Origin: Chitinophaga niastensis
GTDB lineage: Bacteria; Bacteroidota; Bacteroidia; Chitinophagales; Chitinophagaceae
Length of the DNA: 64,000 nucleotides
Direction: 5' to 3'
Assembly: GCF_003014755.1 (NCBI RefSeq)
Contig: NZ_PYAW01000002.1
Location: 744,001 to 808,000 of the forward strand
Below, piece after piece: positions 63,314 through 64,000 of this stretch; position 1 is the stretch's first letter; the number at the start of each line of letters is the position of its first letter. The position numbers and the translations under genes are program-made. The notes under the pieces were generated by a model. The model saw nothing but the letters and a program-made list of their open reading frames with translations, was not told the origin of the DNA and searched no databases.

Positions 63314-64000
63314 GGTGTAATTTTTTTAGATCTTTTAATCATCTTCCATATTTCAAACCACAAGACCGATACGGCACTGATGCCCGCACAAACCAGTAAT
63401 TCCTGCAGATCTAATGGTGCTATGCTGAAGAAGCTTGCTATGGGCGATATATATAACATCGCTGCCAGCAGAAAAAGCGTGGTGCAGATAACACCTACCA
63501 TTAATTTATTACGGTTGCGCATGCTATGGATGAAAGAATAATAGAATGAGCGGTTCACCAAGGTAAGAAAAATATTGGCGAGTACCAGCGTGGTAAACAC
63601 CATGCTGCGGGTAGCTACCTCATTGTAGCCGTTGACTACGCTCCATTGGTAAGCGGTTAATACACCCGCTGTAATAACCAATCCCTGCAGGATGCTGATA
63701 TTCATTTCACGAAAAGAGAGAAATGTTTGCGAGATAGGTCGTGGTGGTACCTGCATGGCATTACGCTCCATCGGTTCATTTTCATATACAATAGAACAGG
63801 TGGGGCCCATGATTATTTCCAGGAATATTACATGTACCGGTGTGAAAATATTCGGATAGATCCATCCCAGGAATAACGGCAGTGATACCGTAAGCATGAT
63901 GGGGATATGAATGGAGATAATATACTGCACTGCTTTTTTGATGTTGGTATAGATACGTCTACCCATTGCTACGGCGTCTACCATGGCGGACAGGTCATCA
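63310..64000 (-). CDS. Cation-transporting P-type ATPase, C-terminal part (runs off window)
   Basis: The reading frame is open to the window edge, so the gene is incomplete at its 5' end. What is visible is the last part of a P2-type ATPase: DDLSAMVDAVAMGRRIYTNI, the linker after the P-domain, then the C-terminal membrane helices (about six) with EIIMGPTCSIVYENEP, the equivalent of the conserved family block after M6. This resembles calcium-transporting or related P2A-type pumps; ion specificity cannot be set without the earlier helices. It overlaps the dehydrogenase start by four bases. Confidence 0.85.
   Translation of the reverse strand, partial: DDLSAMVDAVAMGRRIYTNIKKAVQYIISIHIPIMLTVSLPLFLGWIYPNIFTPVHVIFLEIIMGPTCSIVYENEPMERNAMQVPPRPISQTFLSFREMNISILQGLVITAGVLTAYQWSVVNGYNEVATRSMVFTTLVLANIFLTLVNRSFYYSFIHSMRNRNKLMVGVICTTLFLLAAMLYISPIASFFSIAPLDLQELLVCAGISAVSVLWFEIWKMIKRSKKITP

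Noticed and set aside
1-64000. tRNA, rRNA, insertion sequence or integrase genes
   Set aside because: None seen by eye on either strand; a covariance-model and transposase search would be needed to exclude small or degraded ones.

Overview
The window looks like a chromosomal segment of a soil-type Bacteroidota in the Chitinophagaceae, most like Chitinophaga. The evidence is four sigma-ECF/FecR/SusC/SusD modules with STN-domain transducers, Bacteroidota promoters (TTTG, about 19 bases, TAnnTTTG), weak Shine-Dalgarno sites, moderate GC content and many lipoproteins and Tat substrates. The genus is inferred from gene style only. I saw no rRNA, tRNA, insertion sequence, phage or CRISPR array.

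Layout. 1-9.7 kb: a secreted phosphocholine-type phospholipase C, a collagen-like lipoprotein, two unrelated L,D-transpeptidases facing each other, a DUF885 metallopeptidase, a zincless Fpg/Nei glycosylase and a metallophosphoesterase-fold protein that has lost metal ligands. 9.7-11.8 kb: an SDR and a PhyH dioxygenase, read leftwards from a consensus promoter through a leader holding a 29-residue Cys-ending peptide ORF and a C-rich tract. 11.8-17.4 kb: a leftward five-gene operon for a periplasmic molybdenum aldehyde oxidoreductase (paoABC, xdhC/paoD, mocA).

17.5-25.4 kb: nutrient-uptake module 1 (sigma, FecR, SusC, SusD), with a nested palindrome of about 475 bases between sigma and FecR. 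25.4-31.8 kb: a SUKH/TPR pair, a VapBC-like toxin-antitoxin pair, a Tat-exported sugar isomerase-like protein, a small lipoprotein, signal peptidase I and a YheT hydrolase. 31.9-42.0 kb: module 2 followed by two GH30 glycosidases. 42.2-52.1 kb: module 3 followed by a GH116 glycosidase and an RbsD/FucU-like lipoprotein. 52.2-59.8 kb: DUF1543, a hyperacidic small protein and module 4, whose SusD carries an in-frame stop just after the lipobox. 59.9-64 kb: an esterase, a thiolase, a 2-hydroxyacid dehydrogenase and the C-terminal part of a P-type ATPase that runs off the window.

How it works together (inference): in each module an STN-bearing SusC would sense its ligand and signal through FecR to the ECF sigma factor, which raises expression of that SusC/SusD pair and, in modules 2 and 3, of the linked glycosidases. 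GH30 and GH116 both include beta-glucosidase and glucosylceramidase activities, so modules 2 and 3 probably target beta-glucans or beta-glucosyl conjugates. The most notable non-genic features are phased palindromic intergenic repeats (GATT every 9 bases; CGTAATT every 7 bases) and the Cys-peptide/C-rich leader at 11.5 kb.
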